Positions 1 to 7,246 are shown, counted from the first letter of the stretch. The stretch is 13,935 bases of DNA from Nanobdellota archaeon (GCA_023397215.1 JAEWUG010000049.1:1-13935), one strand, 5' to 3'. Numbers and translations: made by a program. The notes: generated by a model from the sequence alone, not told the origin.

Positions 1-297
1 GGACAGAATAGAATTGTTAAACTTGGAGAAAGAAAAGCAAAAATTCTTAGAGGAAGAGGGGGAAATACAAAAATTATTTCTTTTAAGGGAAATATTGCAA
101 ATGTAAATGTTAATGGAAAATCTAAAATTGTTAAAATCTTAAATGTTGTTGAAACACCATCTAATATTTTTCTTGCTAGACAAAATATTTTAGTTAAAGG
201 TGCAATTATTGAAACTGAAATAGGTAAAGCAAAAATTACAAATAGGCCTTCTCAAGAAGGACAAATTCAAGCAATCTTGATTGAGAAAAAAGATTAG
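1..297 (+). CDS. rps8e: 30S ribosomal protein S8e, C-terminal part (5' truncated by window edge)
   Basis: Structural protein of the archaeal small ribosomal subunit. The reading frame is open from base 1 and ends at TAG 295-297, giving 98 residues with no start codon in view. Recognisable S8e features are the glycine/arginine-rich stretch near the left edge (RGRGGN, residues 18-23 of the visible part), the segment VETPSNIFLARQN, the strongly conserved KGAIIETEIG and the terminal TNRPSQEGQ motif, which matches the family's usual 'SRPGQDG' ending. The usual archaeal S8e is about 125-130 residues, so roughly 30 residues are missing upstream. The gene ends 45 bp before the secretion ATPase on the same strand; the two are probably transcribed separately because a TATA-like stretch lies between them. 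The assignment is firm from these motifs. Confidence 0.93.
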   Translation, partial: GQNRIVKLGERKAKILRGRGGNTKIISFKGNIANVNVNGKSKIVKILNVVETPSNIFLARQNILVKGAIIETEIGKAKITNRPSQEGQIQAILIEKKD

Positions 298-342
298 TTT
301 ATACAAATATTTTAATAGTTTTGTTTCTGTTTTATATTTAAT

Positions 343-2607
343 ATGTTTAAAGAAAATAGTCCTTTATATTCTTCTGATATTGTTAGAGAAAGTGGAGAAA
401 ATGTAATGTATATTAATTATCTTGGTGCTAATTATGTGCCTGATCTTGCTAATTATTTTGATGTTATGGCTAGAACCATTGATCTTTTAATGGAAGATTC
501 TAATATTAGTAGAATAGTTTATGTTCAACAAAGAAATTATAGTCATAATTTTGAACAAGTGAATATGTTAATTGAAGTAGCACAATTATATGATTTTTTC
601 ACAAAACAAGAAAAAATTATTTCTGTGGAAGTTTTAGAAAAATTAGGATATTTTTATGAAGAAGCTTACTCTTTTTTGAACTATATTATTAATGAAGTTT
701 TAAAAGGAGATCCTATTAGGGCATATAGAGAGTTAAAAGGAGCTTTATTTGAACAAAGAGCATTATCTGAGAAGGGTTATGATAATCTTAATTATTTGAG
801 ATTATTAGAAAAAATAATTAGTTCTTTTGAAAGGTTAATATTAATCCAAAAAGCAAAAGAATTATTTAATAATTTTAAAACAGGAGATAGAGAAATTTAT
901 TCTGAATTTTTTAGACCAGATATTATGCCTAATTTTACATTTACTCGAATGATTGCAAGTTTACCAAAGGGTGCAGAAATAATCAAAGAATATGAAATTG
1001 CAAAAGATTATGATAAAAGTGTTGTAACAATTTTTAAAGAGCCAAATAAGACTAAATTATATTATCATTTAATACCTCCTGAATATAATTTGAGTGAAGA
1101 TTTTCATATGCTTCTTAATTTAGCAAGAAATGTGTTAATTGAACATAAACCTACTCAAGAAGAATTTAATGATAGTGAAAGAACAAGAGGAGTTTTTTTG
1201 AATGTTAGTAAAGATTTATTGAGAGATTTGGCAAATAATAAAGGAATTAATTTATCTTATGATGATTTAAATTTATTATCCAATATACTTGTTAGACATA
1301 CTATTGGTTTTGGTGTTTTAGAAGTTCTTTTAGAAGATGAATCATTACAAGATTTAATGATTAATGCACCTGTTAGTTTAACTCCGGTTTTTGTAAGACA
1401 TAACGATTATGGAGAATGTGTTACAAACCTTATTCCCTCAAAAGAAGATGCTGATTCTTGGGCAACTAAATTTAGAATGAGTAGTGGTAGAGCATTAGAT
1501 GAAGCAAATCCAATATTAGATACTAATTTAGAATTACCAAATTCAAGTTCAAGAGTTGCAATAATTCAACAACCATTAAGTAATGGAGGACTTGCTTATA
1601 CTTTAAGAAGACATAGAAATAAACCTTGGACATTACCTTTATTTATGAAAACAAATATGATTAATGGTCTTGGTGCAGGTTTATTAAGTTTTATTATTGA
1701 CGGTGCTAGAACATTATTAGTTGCAGGAACTAGATCAAGTGGTAAGACATCTTTACTTGGAAGTTTATTATTAGAAATTATGCCTAATTTAAGGATTATA
1801 ACAATTGAGGATACTTTAGAATTACCTGTTGGAGAAATGCGAAAATTAGATTATGATATTTTGAGTATGAAAGTTAGAAGTTCTTTAGGAGGGGAAAGTA
1901 ATGAAGTTGATGCTAGTGAGGGAATTAGAGCAAGTTTACGTTTAGGAGATTCTTCTTTAATAGTTGGTGAAATTAGGAGTGAAGAAGCAAAATCTTTATA
2001 TGAAGCAATGAGAGTTGGTGCTTTAGCAAATGTTGTTGCAGGTACAATCCATGGTGGAAGTCCTTATTCTGTATTTGATAGGGTTGTTAATGATTTACAA
2101 GTACCTATCACAAGTTTTAAAGCAACAGATTTAATTATTGTTTGTAATCCTGTTAAATCAGTTGATGGTTTAAGTTCTTATAGAAGAGTTTTATCTATTA
2201 GTGAAGTTAGAAAACATTGGGAAAAAGATCCTTTAAGTGAGGGAGGTTTTGTAGATTTAATGAAATATGATGTTTATGAAGATAAATTAAAACCAACTGA
2301 TGATTTAATAAATGGTGATTCTGAAATCTTAAAAGAAATTGCTGCGAATGTTAAAGGTTGGGCTGGAAATTGGGATGCTGTTTGGGATAATATTATTCTT
2401 AGACAAAAAATAAAAGAAGAATTAGTAAATGTTGCAACAAAATTAAATAATTTTGATTTATTAGAAGCAGAATTTGTTGTTAAATCAAACAATGCTTTTC
2501 ATCAAATTAGTAATCAAATTAGTAGTGAATTTGGATTACCTAAAAGTGAAGAGGTTTTTTCAAAATGGAAAAAGTGGCTTGAGAAAGAGATTAAAATTTA
2601 TCTTTAA
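343..2607 (+). CDS. Type II/IV secretion (archaeal type IV pilus) ATPase, GspE/TadA/ArlI superfamily
   Basis: Cytoplasmic hexameric ATPase that powers assembly or secretion by type IV pilus-like machines. Starts at ATG 343. Visible motifs: Walker A GTRSSGKT at residues 462-469 (K468), acidic Asp box TIEDTLELP around 487-495 (E489, D490), Walker B SLIVGE with catalytic E543 followed by IR, and the His box GTIHGGS (H570) that is characteristic of secretion ATPases. The domain between about 290 and 460 is the N2-type domain (RVAIIQQPLSNGGLAYTLRR, then the short loop to Walker A). The first ~280 residues are a long, poorly recognisable extension, and about 130 residues follow the ATPase core, so at 754 residues the protein is longer than typical ArlI/PilT (~350-550). 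Normally the next gene would encode the TadC/ArlJ membrane platform; here it converges directly with membrane genes on the other strand (stop 2607 next to stop 2608), so the platform must lie elsewhere. Superfamily is certain; whether it serves pili, archaellum-like or secretion is not determined. Confidence 0.9.
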   Translation: MFKENSPLYSSDIVRESGENVMYINYLGANYVPDLANYFDVMARTIDLLMEDSNISRIVYVQQRNYSHNFEQVNMLIEVAQLYDFFTKQEKIISVEVLEKLGYFYEEAYSFLNYIINEVLKGDPIRAYRELKGALFEQRALSEKGYDNLNYLRLLEKIISSFERLILIQKAKELFNNFKTGDREIYSEFFRPDIMPNFTFTRMIASLPKGAEIIKEYEIAKDYDKSVVTIFKEPNKTKLYYHLIPPEYNLSEDFHMLLNLARNVLIEHKPTQEEFNDSERTRGVFLNVSKDLLRDLANNKGINLSYDDLNLLSNILVRHTIGFGVLEVLLEDESLQDLMINAPVSLTPVFVRHNDYGECVTNLIPSKEDADSWATKFRMSSGRALDEANPILDTNLELPNSSSRVAIIQQPLSNGGLAYTLRRHRNKPWTLPLFMKTNMINGLGAGLLSFIIDGARTLLVAGTRSSGKTSLLGSLLLEIMPNLRIITIEDTLELPVGEMRKLDYDILSMKVRSSLGGESNEVDASEGIRASLRLGDSSLIVGEIRSEEAKSLYEAMRVGALANVVAGTIHGGSPYSVFDRVVNDLQVPITSFKATDLIIVCNPVKSVDGLSSYRRVLSISEVRKHWEKDPLSEGGFVDLMKYDVYEDKLKPTDDLINGDSEILKEIAANVKGWAGNWDAVWDNIILRQKIKEELVNVATKLNNFDLLEAEFVVKSNNAFHQISNQISSEFGLPKSEEVFSKWKKWLEKEIKIYL

Positions 2608-3081
2608 TTATTTTGCTTTTTTTGTTAATTGAACAGAAACTATTATTGCTATTATCATTGTTATTAAAAAACTAAACCAACTATTTGACCCTGTTTCTTC
2701 AAAAAAGCTCCAATTAATTGTCCAATGAAAAATATATGAAGATGTAGTAATAAATAATATAATCAATGTAATAACTATTAACCATTTTAACCAAGTTGCT
2801 TTTATTAAAAAGTCAAACGGCTTTTCTGACGGTAAAAAAGCTATAAGTATTAAAAATAAGAAAACTAAAAGAATTATAACTGTTACCCAAGATGTTGTTA
2901 AAGCAATGAAATCAACTAATTGTACTTCTACTATGAAAAAAATTGCAAATATAAAAGAAATTAATAGATTCACAATTTCTGCATCTCCTAATATCTTAGT
3001 CTTTTTTAGAATAGCATATACTACAATAAAAACTAAAAGAAAAGAAGCAATGGGTAAAAGTAATCCAAAAGGTGTTGTCAT
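2608..3081 (-). CDS. Five-helix membrane protein, paralogue of the next upstream gene (function unknown)
   Basis: 157-residue integral membrane protein with five predicted hydrophobic helices at about residues 5-25, 33-55, 62-83, 97-115 and 136-152. Starts at ATG 3081, two bases after the stop of the upstream paralogue, so the two are one operon. Helix 1 ends in VVYAILKKTKILGD, nearly the same as VYAILEKSKLLGD in the neighbour at 3084-3596, and the W-rich stretch before helix 4 (ATWLKWLIV) matches the neighbour's VGWIGWVIA, so the pair arose by duplication. No catalytic motif, signal peptidase site or cofactor-binding residue can be seen. I recall similar small polytopic proteins as hypothetical genes in DPANN archaea but cannot attach a function. 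Proximity to the secretion ATPase is convergent, so it is weak evidence for a link. Confidence 0.8.
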   Translation of the reverse strand: MTTPFGLLLPIASFLLVFIVVYAILKKTKILGDAEIVNLLISFIFAIFFIVEVQLVDFIALTTSWVTVIILLVFLFLILIAFLPSEKPFDFLIKATWLKWLIVITLIILFITTSSYIFHWTINWSFFEETGSNSWFSFLITMIIAIIVSVQLTKKAK

Positions 3082-3083
3082 AT

Positions 3084-3596
3084 TTATCCTGTTGTAGGTG
3101 TAGATGTTCTTGGTTTAGTTGTTAAGTAAATTATTAATACAATTATCCCTAATACAATTATTCCCCAGATATAATCCTTTAAAAAATATAATGGACTTGT
3201 TGTACTAAACCAATTATTCCAACTTGTTAATGCCCATAATACAATTGAAATTGCAATAACCCAACCAATCCACCCAACTTTTTTAATCCAGTCTTTAGTA
3301 TCATTATCTTTATAATAAAAAAATCCTAAAAATATAATAATTACCAAAAAGATTGCAAGTCCTACCCCAAATTTTGGAAAAATATTTGCAAAAAAATAAG
3401 ACACTGTATTAAATTGTAATGCTAATAATCCTATAGAAATTGAAATGATTACTTTTATCGCATTATTATCTCCTAATAATTTTGACTTTTCTAAGATAGC
3501 ATAAACAATTGCAAAAATTAATAAGAAAGGTATAACATATGAAAAAAATCCAATATTATTCAGTTGAGTTACAATTTCTGATGTTGTAAAAGCCAT
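3084..3596 (-). CDS. Five-helix membrane protein, first of a tandem pair (function unknown)
   Basis: 170-residue membrane protein with five predicted helices at about 17-35, 46-62, 75-93, 107-124 and 141-160 and a short Thr/Pro-rich tail. Starts at ATG 3596; a TATA box 26 bp ahead (3617-3626) supports this start as leaderless. The loop after helix 1 holds the family signature VYAILEKSKLLGDN, and the segment before helix 4 is VGWIGW. The same arrangement appears in the adjacent 2608-3081 gene and in the partial gene at the right edge of the window. Function unknown: the helices are short and lack obvious charged residues inside the membrane, giving no hint of a transporter. A scaffold or envelope role is only a guess. 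Confidence 0.8.
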   Translation of the reverse strand: MAFTTSEIVTQLNNIGFFSYVIPFLLIFAIVYAILEKSKLLGDNNAIKVIISISIGLLALQFNTVSYFFANIFPKFGVGLAIFLVIIIFLGFFYYKDNDTKDWIKKVGWIGWVIAISIVLWALTSWNNWFSTTSPLYFLKDYIWGIIVLGIIVLIIYLTTKPRTSTPTTG

Positions 3597-3616
3597 ATAA
3601 AAAAAAGAAGATTCTT

Positions 3617-3626
3617 GTTTAAATAT
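3617..3626 (-). promoter_or_regulatory. TATA box for the five-helix membrane protein pair
   Basis: Read on the minus strand this is ATATTTAAAC, a good archaeal TATA element centred about 26 bp before the ATG at 3596. That spacing places the transcription start at or next to the ATG, implying a leaderless mRNA. It separates this pair from the permease gene ending at 3636. Confidence 0.65.
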
Positions 3627-3635
3627 GTTTTGGAA

Positions 3636-4814
3636 TTAAAAGATATAGTTAACAATTGTAGGTATTATAATGCTACTCATCATTATTGTTCTATTACATT
3701 TTTCTTTAATTGTTATTAAACCTACTAATGTTGATGTAACAAGAATAATTAATCCTACAAACTTTGAAATTGAAATAGTTAAAAAAATGATAAGGATAAT
3801 AATTGAATAATTTAATTTTTTGTAATCTATTTTATTAATATTTTTTGCGAATAATTTTGAAATATTTATTGTTAAAATTGATGCAAAAATTGTAGTAGCT
3901 AATATTGTTAAAAAAATTAAAAAAAGATGTTCTTTATTTAATGTTGTTATTTGGGAAATAAAATTAGCTAATCCTGTTCTTTTTTTATTAATTAAAAATA
4001 AAGTTAATATAGATGTAGATAAAACCAAAGTATTTATTGAACCAAGTAAAATTAAATATTGTTTTTTAGATTTATTTTTGTTTATTAATTGTCCAAATGT
4101 TGCTGCTTGACTTGCTCCAAGTCCAGGCAATATTGAACAAACTGGAGAGAGTAATAAAGTAGTTAATGTTGGTTTAATTAATTCTTTTTTAGATAACCTA
4201 ATTTTTTTTATTTCTTGTTCAGGAGGTCTTGAATTATTCTTTGTTGAGATAATCATTTGGGATAATCCAAAAAAACCAGTTAATAATGGAAGTAATGGTT
4301 GGTTTAGATTTGCATTTAAAGAGATTAATCCTAAAATTGAAGATAAAATAATAATAATTAATGTTACTTCCCTTTTTTTAGAGTTATAAACGAGGAATAA
4401 AATAGTTAATATTAACAAAAGAGGAAAGAATACTTGAAGAGAATTATAAATTTTGAATAAACTAAAATAAAATAAGGGAAAAATAATTATTAATAAGATT
4501 ATTGCAATAATTGAACCATATAAAGTATAAATTACAGCATTATGTGCCTTTTTATTTAATAAAAATTTGTGACCTGGGCTAACACCTAATAATGTATCTT
4601 GAGAAGGAGCTCCAAAATAAATTGTTGGAATAAAATCAATAAATGTATGTGTTAATGCTGTGGTTATAGAATACACTAAAAGGTAATTTATGTTTAGTTT
4701 TAAGTTTATTAAAATTAATAGGCTCATTATTAAATTAGTATGTATTCCAGGGATTAAGCCAGTGAAAGTTCCTGTAAATAAACCTAAAACAAAGGAAAAG
4801 ATATAGAAAAACAT
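3636..4814 (-). CDS. TctA-family permease, archaeal COG1784 type
   Basis: 392-residue polytopic membrane protein, about nine to eleven helices. Two copies of the family's hallmark loop are visible: GLIPGIHTN at residues 19-27 and ILPGLGASQAATFG around 228-241 (P230, G231). This pseudo-repeat in each half is typical of the TctA (DUF112) fold. A further conserved block is the segment FIDFIPTIYFGAPSQDTLLG near residue 60-78. Bacterial TctA is the ~500-residue channel of the tripartite tricarboxylate transporters and needs the small TctB and the periplasmic binding protein TctC; the archaeal branch is shorter and stands alone, as here, where neither partner is nearby. Substrate is therefore unknown. 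Starts at ATG 4814, 42 bp after the OB-fold gene, with only a weak TATA-like stretch ahead, so it is probably the last gene of the operon that begins at 5939. Confidence 0.8.
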   Translation of the reverse strand: MFFYIFSFVLGLFTGTFTGLIPGIHTNLIMSLLILINLKLNINYLLVYSITTALTHTFIDFIPTIYFGAPSQDTLLGVSPGHKFLLNKKAHNAVIYTLYGSIIAIILLIIIFPLFYFSLFKIYNSLQVFFPLLLILTILFLVYNSKKREVTLIIIILSSILGLISLNANLNQPLLPLLTGFFGLSQMIISTKNNSRPPEQEIKKIRLSKKELIKPTLTTLLLSPVCSILPGLGASQAATFGQLINKNKSKKQYLILLGSINTLVLSTSILTLFLINKKRTGLANFISQITTLNKEHLFLIFLTILATTIFASILTINISKLFAKNINKIDYKKLNYSIIILIIFLTISISKFVGLIILVTSTLVGLITIKEKCNRTIMMSSIIIPTIVNYIF

Positions 4815-4856
4815 AATTTGGTTTAATAATCTTTTTTTAAGAAACTTATTTTATAT

Positions 4857-5147
4857 CTAGGATAATTTTTTTAATAAATAAATTTCATTAATTTTTATTT
4901 GTTCCTGATTATTATATATTTGCTTTTGCCCTATTATCTTTATTTGATCTTTTATTTTTAGATTTAAAAGATTGTTAGTAAAAATTACAAATTGGATATT
5001 AGTTTCTTCTAATTCAAGAAAAGTTATTTCTTCTTTTATTGTTATTTTTTTAATTAATCCTGAATAAGTTAATTCTTTTGTGTTATTTGTTATTATAGAT
5101 AAAATTATTAAAAAAATAAATGCTGTTAAAATTAGTTTTGTATTCAT
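4857..5147 (-). CDS. Membrane-anchored (or exported) small OB-fold protein
   Basis: 96 residues. An N-terminal hydrophobic segment (about residues 4-20) is followed by roughly 70 residues with an OB-fold pattern: SGLIKKITIKEEITFLELEE (strands 1-2), QFVIFTNN (strand 3), LKIKDQIKIIGQKQIYNNQEQIKINEIYLL (strands 4-5, with the usual G before the last loop). This resembles the tRNA-anti-codon/nucleic-acid-binding OB families seen in exonuclease VII and replication proteins. Because the fold follows a membrane segment, the domain may sit outside the membrane and need not bind nucleic acid. The ATG at 5145-5147 overlaps the stop of the upstream coiled-coil gene as ATGA, which implies translational coupling. 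OB-fold assignment is by strand pattern only, and is moderately sure. Confidence 0.7.
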   Translation of the reverse strand: MNTKLILTAFIFLIILSIITNNTKELTYSGLIKKITIKEEITFLELEETNIQFVIFTNNLLNLKIKDQIKIIGQKQIYNNQEQIKINEIYLLKKLS

Positions 5148-5473
5148 ATATTTAAGGCTTTTAGTTTTTCTTGAATTTCTCTTAATTCTCTATCTATTTG
5201 TGAGAATGGTGTATTTGGATCATATAATTTTAAGTTTGATTGTTTTGTTTTTGGTAATCTTTTTTCAAATTTTTCAAGCTCTCTTTTTAACTCTTCAAAT
5301 TTTTTTCTGAATTCTTTTTTCTGTAAATCTTTTATTTTTTTTGTTTCTTCTATTTGTTTTAAATAAATTTGTGCTTTTTTTAGATATAATTGTGCTTTTA
5401 ATCCTCTTATTTTATTCTCTTTGTATTTATCAAATAAAATAGGTACAAAAATTTCCTGTTTATCCTCTTTCAT
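5144..5473 (-). CDS. Small charged coiled-coil protein (function unknown)
   Basis: 109 residues, very rich in Lys and Glu. Residues about 20-75 form a long continuous helix with heptad-like hydrophobics, broken by RLPKTKQSN; a short second helix (QIDRELREIQEKLKALN) closes the protein. I chose ATG 5473 rather than the upstream TTG at 5488: the ATG follows the previous gene's TAA (5475-5477) by one base, and the TTG would add five residues and overlap that gene. Its own stop overlaps the next ATG as ATGA. The three genes 5939-4857 thus form one tightly coupled unit, and the two coiled-coil proteins are good candidates for partners of each other. Not recognised as a named family. Confidence 0.75.
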   Translation of the reverse strand: MKEDKQEIFVPILFDKYKENKIRGLKAQLYLKKAQIYLKQIEETKKIKDLQKKEFRKKFEELKRELEKFEKRLPKTKQSNLKLYDPNTPFSQIDRELREIQEKLKALNI

Positions 5474-5474
5474 T

Positions 5475-5939
5475 TTAAAGTCTTCCAAAAATTTCTTTGT
5501 CTATTTGTACTAAAAAATCTTTAATTTGTTTTGAATCTTCTTTCCAATTGTTTAATTCTCTTTCTTCTTTTTCTTTTATTTCTTCTAATGTTTTTATTAT
5601 TTCTTCTAGCTCATTTAATCTTTGGTTTATTTTTTCGAATTGTTCTTTTGATTCATTAAATTTGTCTATTCTTACAAAAAAAGGATGATCTTCTTTTTGT
5701 TGAGTTGGACTTAATTCTGTTGTTGTAGTTGGTATTCTTTTTTCAGGAGATTCTTCTTTTATTGGATTTGAGAAGGGGTTATAATTTGGATTAATTTGAG
5801 GTGTTTTAATTGTTTGAATATTAAATTGATTATTATTTTCATTTTGAATAGGTTGTGTTTGTCTTGGTTGAATTGGTGGAACTTCAAAAGCATTCTTTTT
5901 TTGGTCTTGTTTAATCTCTTTTTCTTTGAATAAAGCCAT
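5475..5939 (-). CDS. Pro/Gln-rich tail plus coiled-coil protein (archaeal hypothetical family)
   Basis: 154 residues in two parts. Residues 1 to about 85 are disordered: rich in Pro, Gln, Asn and Thr (PPIQPRQTQPIQ, TTTTELSPTQQ). The rest begins with HPFFVRIDKF and continues as a helical coiled coil ending IDKEIFGRL. I recall the pattern '[K/P]-x-F-V-[KR]-[IL]-[DE]-K-[YF]' followed by a helical hairpin as a recurrent hypothetical family in DPANN archaea, but no function is attached to it. ATG 5939 is fixed by a strong TATA box 26 bp ahead. First gene of the operon with the 109-residue coiled-coil protein, the OB-fold protein and possibly the permease. An intrinsically disordered tail with a coiled coil suggests a scaffold or adaptor; this is inference. 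Confidence 0.78.
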   Translation of the reverse strand: MALFKEKEIKQDQKKNAFEVPPIQPRQTQPIQNENNNQFNIQTIKTPQINPNYNPFSNPIKEESPEKRIPTTTTELSPTQQKEDHPFFVRIDKFNESKEQFEKINQRLNELEEIIKTLEEIKEKEERELNNWKEDSKQIKDFLVQIDKEIFGRL

Positions 5940-5960
5940 AATTCTAAATTCCTTTTTTAA

Positions 5961-5970
5961 TTTAAATATA
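5961..5970 (-). promoter_or_regulatory. TATA box of the coiled-coil/OB-fold operon
   Basis: Minus-strand TATATTTAAA centred about 26 bp ahead of the ATG at 5939; one of the clearest TATA elements in the window, and no Shine-Dalgarno sequence follows, so the operon's first message is likely leaderless. Confidence 0.7.
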
Positions 5971-5995
5971 TTTGTTGTAACTTTTTAGTTAATCT

Positions 5996-6910
5996 TTATT
6001 TTATCCTTAATTCAACAATATCTTTGTCTTTTAAAACATGATCTAATCCTACTGTTTGTTCAAGAAATTTTGCTGAAGGTCCTGTTATTTTTGCAATTTT
6101 AATCTTTTTTGATAAACCCTTTAAAATTTTTTCAGCAACATCTGAAACTTTTGATCCTTGTCGTAAAATTAATGGGTTTTTAGATGGCTCTTTAGAAGGT
6201 TCCTTTGTATAAATTCGAATTATTGGAAATGTTTTGAATATTTCTTTTTTTAATTCTTCTAGCTGATAATTATTTTCTTTTTTTGAAAAGAATAAAAAAT
6301 GAATCTTATTATACTTTGATTTTATTGTTTCTTTAAGTTTTCTTTTTTCTTGATCTGTTAATAAATCTATTTTATTAAAAATATATATTTTTTTAGCATT
6401 ACTCTTTTGTATAAATTCTTCTATTTTTTTTATTTGTTCTAAATGGTCAATAATTATTAATAAAGTATCTGTTGTGTTTATTATGGACTTATTTTGATTT
6501 GGTATTGGAGCATCATCTATTATTTGAATTTGAGTATCTTGATAATTAAAAGTTCCAAGTCTTGGTTCATATGTTGTAAAAGGATGAGGAGAAATTTTAG
6601 TTTCTTGATTTGTTAATCTTTTAAATATCGTGGATTTTCCTGTATTTGGATAACCAACTAAAACACATTGTATTTCAGCCTTTTTGATTCCTTGTTGATT
6701 TGACTTTCCTTGTTTTGATTGTTTATTTATTTGTTCTCTTAATCTTTTTTGTCTTGTTTTTAATTGTGCTAACATTTTTTCAGCACCTTTATGCTTTGGA
6801 CATTCTTTTATCATTATATCTAAACATTTCATTTTTTCTTCTAATGTTGTAGCTTTAAGAAAATCTTCTTCGGCTCTTTGATAAAATGGTGATTGATTAG
6901 TTGATGCCAT
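5996..6910 (-). CDS. TGS-domain GTPase, Obg/DRG-related
   Basis: 304-residue P-loop GTPase probably acting on or near the ribosome. Order: N-terminal helical hairpin (residues about 10-65; ECPKHKGAEKMLAQLKTR, a block typical of this TGS GTPase group), G1 GYPNTGKST (86-94, K92), G2 PFTTYEPRLG, G3 written DDAP (132-135) instead of DxxG, G4 NKID (179-182), G5 weak (FSK), and a C-terminal TGS domain (about 232-304) with GSKVSDVAEKI and the ending LKDKDIVELRIK. From memory, the G3 'DTPP' form is usual for this subfamily, so loss of the Gly is not unique, but this protein is short compared with ~350-370 residues and the region between G3 and G4 is reduced. Starts at ATG 6910 beside a divergent promoter region shared with the gene at 6992. 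Role as ribosome-associated factor is by family analogy. Confidence 0.85.
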   Translation of the reverse strand: MASTNQSPFYQRAEEDFLKATTLEEKMKCLDIMIKECPKHKGAEKMLAQLKTRQKRLREQINKQSKQGKSNQQGIKKAEIQCVLVGYPNTGKSTIFKRLTNQETKISPHPFTTYEPRLGTFNYQDTQIQIIDDAPIPNQNKSIINTTDTLLIIIDHLEQIKKIEEFIQKSNAKKIYIFNKIDLLTDQEKRKLKETIKSKYNKIHFLFFSKKENNYQLEELKKEIFKTFPIIRIYTKEPSKEPSKNPLILRQGSKVSDVAEKILKGLSKKIKIAKITGPSAKFLEQTVGLDHVLKDKDIVELRIK

Positions 6911-6962
6911 ATTTTAATTATGAAAATGTTCTTTAATTATTTTTTCTTTAATTTTCAAAAGA

Positions 6963-6970
6963 TTTAAATA
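6963..6970 (+). promoter_or_regulatory. TATA box for the small membrane protein gene
   Basis: TTTAAATA centred about 26 bp before the ATG at 6992; it decides that ATG over the TTG at 6974, which would place the box only 8 bp from the start codon. The region 6911-6991 is a divergent promoter: on the other strand a weaker TAATTAAA near 6932-6940 lies about 26 bp from the GTPase ATG. Confidence 0.65.
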
Positions 6971-6991
6971 AATTTGTTTAAATTATTTATT

Positions 6992-7231
6992 ATGGATGGT
7001 TTTTTTTATACTCAAGAATTTTATATTTCTGTTGGTTTGGGAATTGTTGGTTTAGTCTTTTTAGTTTTTTTAATCTTTTTAATCTTTAAAAAACCTAAAC
7101 CAAATAAATTTGATCCTGTTAAACCAAAAAATATTTCTTCTAATAAGAATATTGAAAAGAATTCTATAATTAATAATAGAACTAATATTTTACAAGCTCC
7201 TAAAAAATATCAAAGAAATTCTTTTAGATAA
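6992..7231 (+). CDS. Small single-pass membrane protein (function unknown)
   Basis: 79 residues. One hydrophobic helix at about residues 14-35 (VGLGIVGLVFLVFLIFLIF), followed by a basic stop-transfer KKPKPNKF and a ~40-residue polar tail that ends KKYQRNSFR. By the positive-inside rule the basic tail is cytoplasmic and the short N-terminus is outside. An in-frame TTG at 6974 would add six residues, but the TATA spacing favours ATG 6992. It lies 35 bp before the Dph6-like gene, which has its own TATA-like box, so co-transcription is uncertain. No family recognised; composition matches its neighbours. Confidence 0.65.
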   Translation: MDGFFYTQEFYISVGLGIVGLVFLVFLIFLIFKKPKPNKFDPVKPKNISSNKNIEKNSIINNRTNILQAPKKYQRNSFR

Positions 7232-7236
7232 ATAAA

Positions 7237-7246
7237 TTTATTAAAT
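7237..7246 (+). promoter_or_regulatory. TATA-like box for the Dph6-like/amidotransferase pair
   Basis: TTTATTAAAT centred about 25 bp ahead of ATG 7267, matching the leaderless spacing used elsewhere in the window. AT-rich context weakens the call. Confidence 0.45.

Noticed and set aside
2274..2492. Minus-strand frame of 72 codons
   Set aside because: Lies fully inside the secretion ATPase gene, Ser/Phe-rich composition of a mirror frame, no domain or promoter.
2906..3097. Plus-strand frame of 63 codons
   Set aside because: Opposite to the membrane protein at 2608-3081, whose hydrophobic pattern and operon position are convincing.
5080..5310. Plus-strand hydrophobic frame of 76 codons that looks like a membrane protein
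   Set aside because: Antisense to Lys/Glu-rich coiled-coil genes; complementary TTT/CTT codons create false hydrophobicity.
5474..5488. TTG start at 5488 for the 109-residue coiled-coil protein
   Set aside because: ATG at 5473 lies one base after the upstream stop and needs no rare start codon.
5497..5688. Plus-strand Ser/Phe-rich frame of 63 codons
   Set aside because: Antisense of the coiled-coil part of the 154-residue protein.
6911..6991. A small RNA or tRNA in the largest gene-free gap
   Set aside because: No cloverleaf, box C/D or stable stem seen; the region is explained by divergent promoters.
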